From an uncultured bacterium (GTDB lineage: Bacteria > Patescibacteriota > Minisyncoccia > Phycocordibacterales > UBA918), in contig CAJXAG010000058.1 of the NCBI GenBank assembly GCA_913050645.1, positions 1 to 5,670 on the forward strand: DNA of 5,670 nt. Direction: 5' to 3'. The position numbers and the translations under genes are program-made. A model generated the notes under the pieces. The model ran no database searches. It was not told where the DNA came from and saw only the letters and a list, made by a program, of their open reading frames with translations. Positions 3,815 to 5,670 of this stretch are shown here, one piece after another; within the stretch, counting starts at the first letter, position 1; each line of letters opens with the position of its first letter.

Positions 3815-5338
3815 TTAGCCTACTTTATGCTCTCGAGCGATAGCTTTAAGTGCATTTGCTTCCTCTTCCGCTTGTTTTTCCTTCCCTGCTGTCCCCAGTA
3901 CTGCGAGCTTACTTTCGGGTAGTTTTGTTAGTTCCATAACCCTTATTTTTAGCTGTTCTTCATTGTTTTTATTCGGATCTTCAAGTACTTCTTCGAGTAA
4001 CCCATGCAGTATATATCCAAGCTTTTTCCCCGGCTTTTCCCCAGTTATATCCATAATGTCCTTTCCGTCTACTTTGAGCATCTTGACTGATATCGGGTCT
4101 CTTAAGGCTTCATCAACCATGGCCTTGTATTTCCGGAATCGAAACGGCTGTTCTTTTGGGCGTCCAGTACCAATGCGGTCACATACACGCAGATTGAGAA
4201 GATCCTCAATATGTCCCTCCCCTATGCGCACAATAGTTCGGCGTACCGCAGAAAGAGTAATTTCATCTGGATCAGAGAAAAACATATGCCAACGCACCAG
4301 TTTTTCAACATTTTGGCTGAATTCGCGAGGCATACGCAGACGTTTGAGGATCTTTCGGGTCATGCGAGCCCCCACAACTTCATGTCCATAGAAAGAATAT
4401 GCTTTGTTTTTGCCGCCAATAGTGCGTGTTGCTGGCTTTCCGATGTCGTGCAGTAGTGCCGCGTAGCGCATGTGTGTAGAAAACCCCTTATCTGCAGCTG
4501 CCTGAGCGGTGCGCAAAAGGTGTTCGTATACGTCATATGCGTGAATACCACCCTGCTCGCACCCGATAGCGTCTTTTATTTCAGGAAGAATATAGTCAAT
4601 CATTCCCAAACGTTCACAAAAGGCAATACCTTGCATAGGGGTGTCGCTGTTCATGATTTTTTCAAACTCGTCAGCGATACGCTCAATGGAAATGCGTTCC
4701 AAAAGCTCGCTATTCTTAGCGATTGAGGCCATGGTTTCTGCTTCGATGGCGAAGTTAAGCTGTGCAGCAAGGCGCACTGCACGCATCATGCGTAGTGCAT
4801 CCTCGCCAAAACGTTCGTCAGGGTTTCCGACTGTTTTAAGCCGTTTTTTCTTTATGTCAGATGCTCCGTCGAACAAATCAACCAGTTTTTCCTCTGAAAT
4901 ACGGTACGCAATAGCGTTTACAGTAAAGTCACGACGCTTGAGGTCTTCTTCAAGTGAGACACCGAACTCTACTTTGTCTGGACGACGCGCGTCAGAGTAG
5001 GTGCCTTCAGTGCGATATGGAGTTACCTCAATCACCTCAAGGGTGGGATCGCTTGCCTCTTCACTTGTCCCGTTAAAGGTAGCGCTTGCCGCGTCAGCTT
5101 TAATGGGAAACTTAACCCCAACAGTACCAAAGTCATTGTTGCAAAACGTCTCATCTTCACCAAAAAGCCCTTGGATTTCTTCTGGGGTAGCGTCGGTGGT
5201 AAGGTCCCAGTCTTTGGGTGTTTTATCGAGCAAGAGGTCGCGCACACATCCACCAACCATATATGCTTCAAAACCTCCTTTTTCAAGGGTTTGCGCAACA
5301 TACTGGACTTCTTTTGGGATGTCACTTTTTCGTATCAT
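3815..5338 (-). CDS. cca: CCA-adding tRNA nucleotidyltransferase with HD domain
   Basis: The 507-aa product is a class II nucleotidyltransferase of the poly(A) polymerase/CCA-adding family, which builds or repairs the 3' CCA of tRNAs without a template. Head: VGGCVRD (28-34), catalytic Asp43 and Asp45 in DWD, and RRDFTVNA (135-142). Neck and body: GEDALRMMRAVR (178-189) and RISIERIADEFEKI (215-228). An HD domain follows, with His297-Asp298 in ALLHDIGKPATR, then FYGHE (317-320 region) and WH at 350-351. Residues about 82-103 (Ala/Ser/Thr/Glu-rich) look like an insertion in the head. The tail (487-507) is Lys/Glu/Ala-rich and probably helical. Whether it adds CCA, CC or only A cannot be read from the sequence. 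The start MIRKSDIPKE is chosen over an in-frame ATG 25 codons upstream because an extended -10 lies seven bases before it. No Shine-Dalgarno is present, so the mRNA is probably leaderless. A tRNA lacking CCA lies upstream on the same strand. Confidence 0.96.
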   Translation of the reverse strand: MIRKSDIPKEVQYVAQTLEKGGFEAYMVGGCVRDLLLDKTPKDWDLTTDATPEEIQGLFGEDETFCNNDFGTVGVKFPIKADAASATFNGTSEEASDPTLEVIEVTPYRTEGTYSDARRPDKVEFGVSLEEDLKRRDFTVNAIAYRISEEKLVDLFDGASDIKKKRLKTVGNPDERFGEDALRMMRAVRLAAQLNFAIEAETMASIAKNSELLERISIERIADEFEKIMNSDTPMQGIAFCERLGMIDYILPEIKDAIGCEQGGIHAYDVYEHLLRTAQAAADKGFSTHMRYAALLHDIGKPATRTIGGKNKAYSFYGHEVVGARMTRKILKRLRMPREFSQNVEKLVRWHMFFSDPDEITLSAVRRTIVRIGEGHIEDLLNLRVCDRIGTGRPKEQPFRFRKYKAMVDEALRDPISVKMLKVDGKDIMDITGEKPGKKLGYILHGLLEEVLEDPNKNNEEQLKIRVMELTKLPESKLAVLGTAGKEKQAEEEANALKAIAREHKVG

Positions 5339-5345
5339 TGTGGTT

Positions 5346-5354
5346 ATTGTATCA
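5346..5354 (-). promoter_or_regulatory. Extended -10 promoter of cca, giving a leaderless mRNA
   Basis: On the minus strand TGATACAAT combines a TGn extension with TACAAT (5351 to 5346). Seven bases, AACCACA, separate it from the ATG at 5338, the same spacing as at xth. No convincing -35 is seen, as is common with extended -10 promoters. Confidence 0.6.
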
Positions 5355-5388
5355 AACAAATTCACTTGAAACTTCCCTAACGCAATTT

Positions 5389-5412
5389 CGACCGTACGCA
5401 CGACCGTACGCA
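5389..5412. repeat. Tandem 12-bp repeat upstream of the cca promoter
   Basis: CGACCGTACGCA occurs twice without a gap (5389-5400 and 5401-5412). Each unit contains the palindromic core CGTACG. It lies about 35 bp upstream of the cca -10, a fitting place for an activator, or it is a simple slippage duplication. Confidence 0.7.
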
Positions 5413-5483
5413 CGTGAGGGGTGTTTGTGGGGTCAAGTTTCTAATTCACTGCGTTCATAAGAACTTCCTCCCCGAGCTCGCTT

Positions 5484-5508
5484 GTTTCGGCATTAGGTGG
5501 CCGAAACA
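5484..5508. repeat. 8-bp hairpin between tRNA-Arg and cca
   Basis: GTTTCGGC and GCCGAAAC are perfect inverted arms around ATTAGGTG, within 5484-5508. No T-run follows on either strand, so it is not a standard terminator. It may be a processing or stability structure in the tRNA read-through transcript, or a protein site. Confidence 0.55.
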
Positions 5509-5519
5509 TCGCTGCACTT

Positions 5520-5608
5520 CACACAAAGGTACGCAAGCAAAGCAGTTTGCTTGCTATAAGAAAAATCACTGAAATTGATTCCAGTGATTTTTCTCATACC
5601 TTTGTGTG
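5520..5608. repeat. Three-helix inverted-repeat element overlapping the tRNA-Arg 3' end
   Basis: The outer arms CACACAAAGGTA (5520-5531) and TACCTTTGTGTG (5597-5608) are perfect complements. They enclose two perfect hairpins: GCAAGCAAA-GCAG-TTTGCTTGC (5533-5554) and the 13-bp stem at 5559-5594. Single-stranded joints are only 1, 4 and 2 nt, so the element can fold as a compact three-way junction. Its right arm includes the discriminator and last three acceptor bases of the tRNA. Confidence 0.8.
5559..5594 (-). terminator. Terminator of the tRNA-Arg gene
   Basis: AGAAAAATCACTG (5559-5571) pairs perfectly with CAGTGATTTTTCT (5582-5594) around a 10-nt loop. On the minus strand the T-run forms the end of the descending arm (ATTTTTCTTATAG). 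It begins about 10 bp after the tRNA 3' end. Confidence 0.7.
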
Positions 5609-5670
5609 CCTGCCAGGACTCGAACCCAGAACGCTTGGGCCGAAACCAAGAATGATATCCATTTCACCAC
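5605..5670 (-). tRNA. trnR: tRNA-Arg (anticodon UCG), 5' end cut by window edge
   Basis: On the minus strand the anticodon stem CTTGG/CCAAG encloses the 7-nt loop TTTCGGC, giving anticodon TCG, which reads arginine codon CGA and related codons. The T-arm is CTGGG-TTCGAGT-CCTGG with the invariant TTCGA. The 3' acceptor strand CAGGCAC is followed by discriminator A, and the next bases are CAAAGG, so CCA is not encoded and must be added by a CCA enzyme. The D-arm starts at the window edge (GTGG...TCAT, with G-U pairs). About nine 5' bases lie outside. Confidence 0.93.

Noticed and set aside
5389..5412. Tandem repeat considered as the start of a CRISPR array
   Set aside because: The units abut with no spacer and there are only two of them.
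5339..5413. 25-codon upstream extension of cca (MRTVVRTV...)
   Set aside because: It is upstream of the presumed transcript start, is encoded partly by the tandem 12-bp repeat, and precedes the normal N-terminus of the family.
1..5670. GGTTTCGGCC at the left edge and in the tRNA-Arg considered as attachment-site repeats of an integrated element
   Set aside because: The match is only 10 bp and in inverted orientation, which would not allow excision, and no integrase or mobile genes lie between.

Overview
The window looks like a piece of a bacterial chromosome of moderate GC content, probably from a small-genome lineage such as the Candidate Phyla Radiation (Patescibacteria). That placement is an inference. 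It rests on short genes with little similarity to familiar families, a membrane-anchored blue-copper protein, a tRNA gene without encoded CCA, a roughly 500-residue class II CCA-adding enzyme, and housekeeping genes whose promoters sit so close to the start codon that the mRNAs should be leaderless. The standard genetic code fits: genes end in TAA or TAG and tryptophan is TGG.

Layout, left to right. Positions 1-203 hold GC-rich inverted repeats and a strong hairpin terminator. A cupredoxin-like gene (minus strand, 204-689) follows, then about 290 bp without genes. An unrecognised 107-aa gene (minus, 981-1304) is divergent from an exonuclease III / AP endonuclease gene (plus, 1383-2189), and their promoters overlap. 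The nuclease gene converges on an unrecognised 116-aa gene (minus, 2222-2572), with a 26-bp perfect palindrome between their stop codons acting as terminator.

Positions 2573-3814 form a 1.24-kb gap with no convincing gene but a great deal of structure. It holds five exact matches to the DnaA-box consensus TTWTNCACA, while I found none by eye in the rest of the window. It also holds two operator-like palindromes built on one half-site, two related long hairpins, a 22-bp imperfect terminator stem followed by a U-run on the plus strand, two further terminators and a 75% AT stretch. I read it as a candidate replication origin that may also encode a plus-strand non-coding RNA. Neither can be settled here because dnaA is not in view.

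The right part carries cca (minus, 3815-5338), the tRNA CCA-adding enzyme. About 270 bp upstream on the same strand is the end of a tRNA-Arg(UCG) gene, cut by the window edge and lacking CCA. The space between them contains a tandem 12-bp repeat, a hairpin, and a three-helix inverted-repeat element whose outer helix includes the last bases of the tRNA.

Functionally the recognisable genes serve DNA repair (xth), tRNA maturation (cca, tRNA-Arg) and extracytoplasmic copper or redox chemistry (cupredoxin). There is no sign of a mobile element, CRISPR array or defence cassette.
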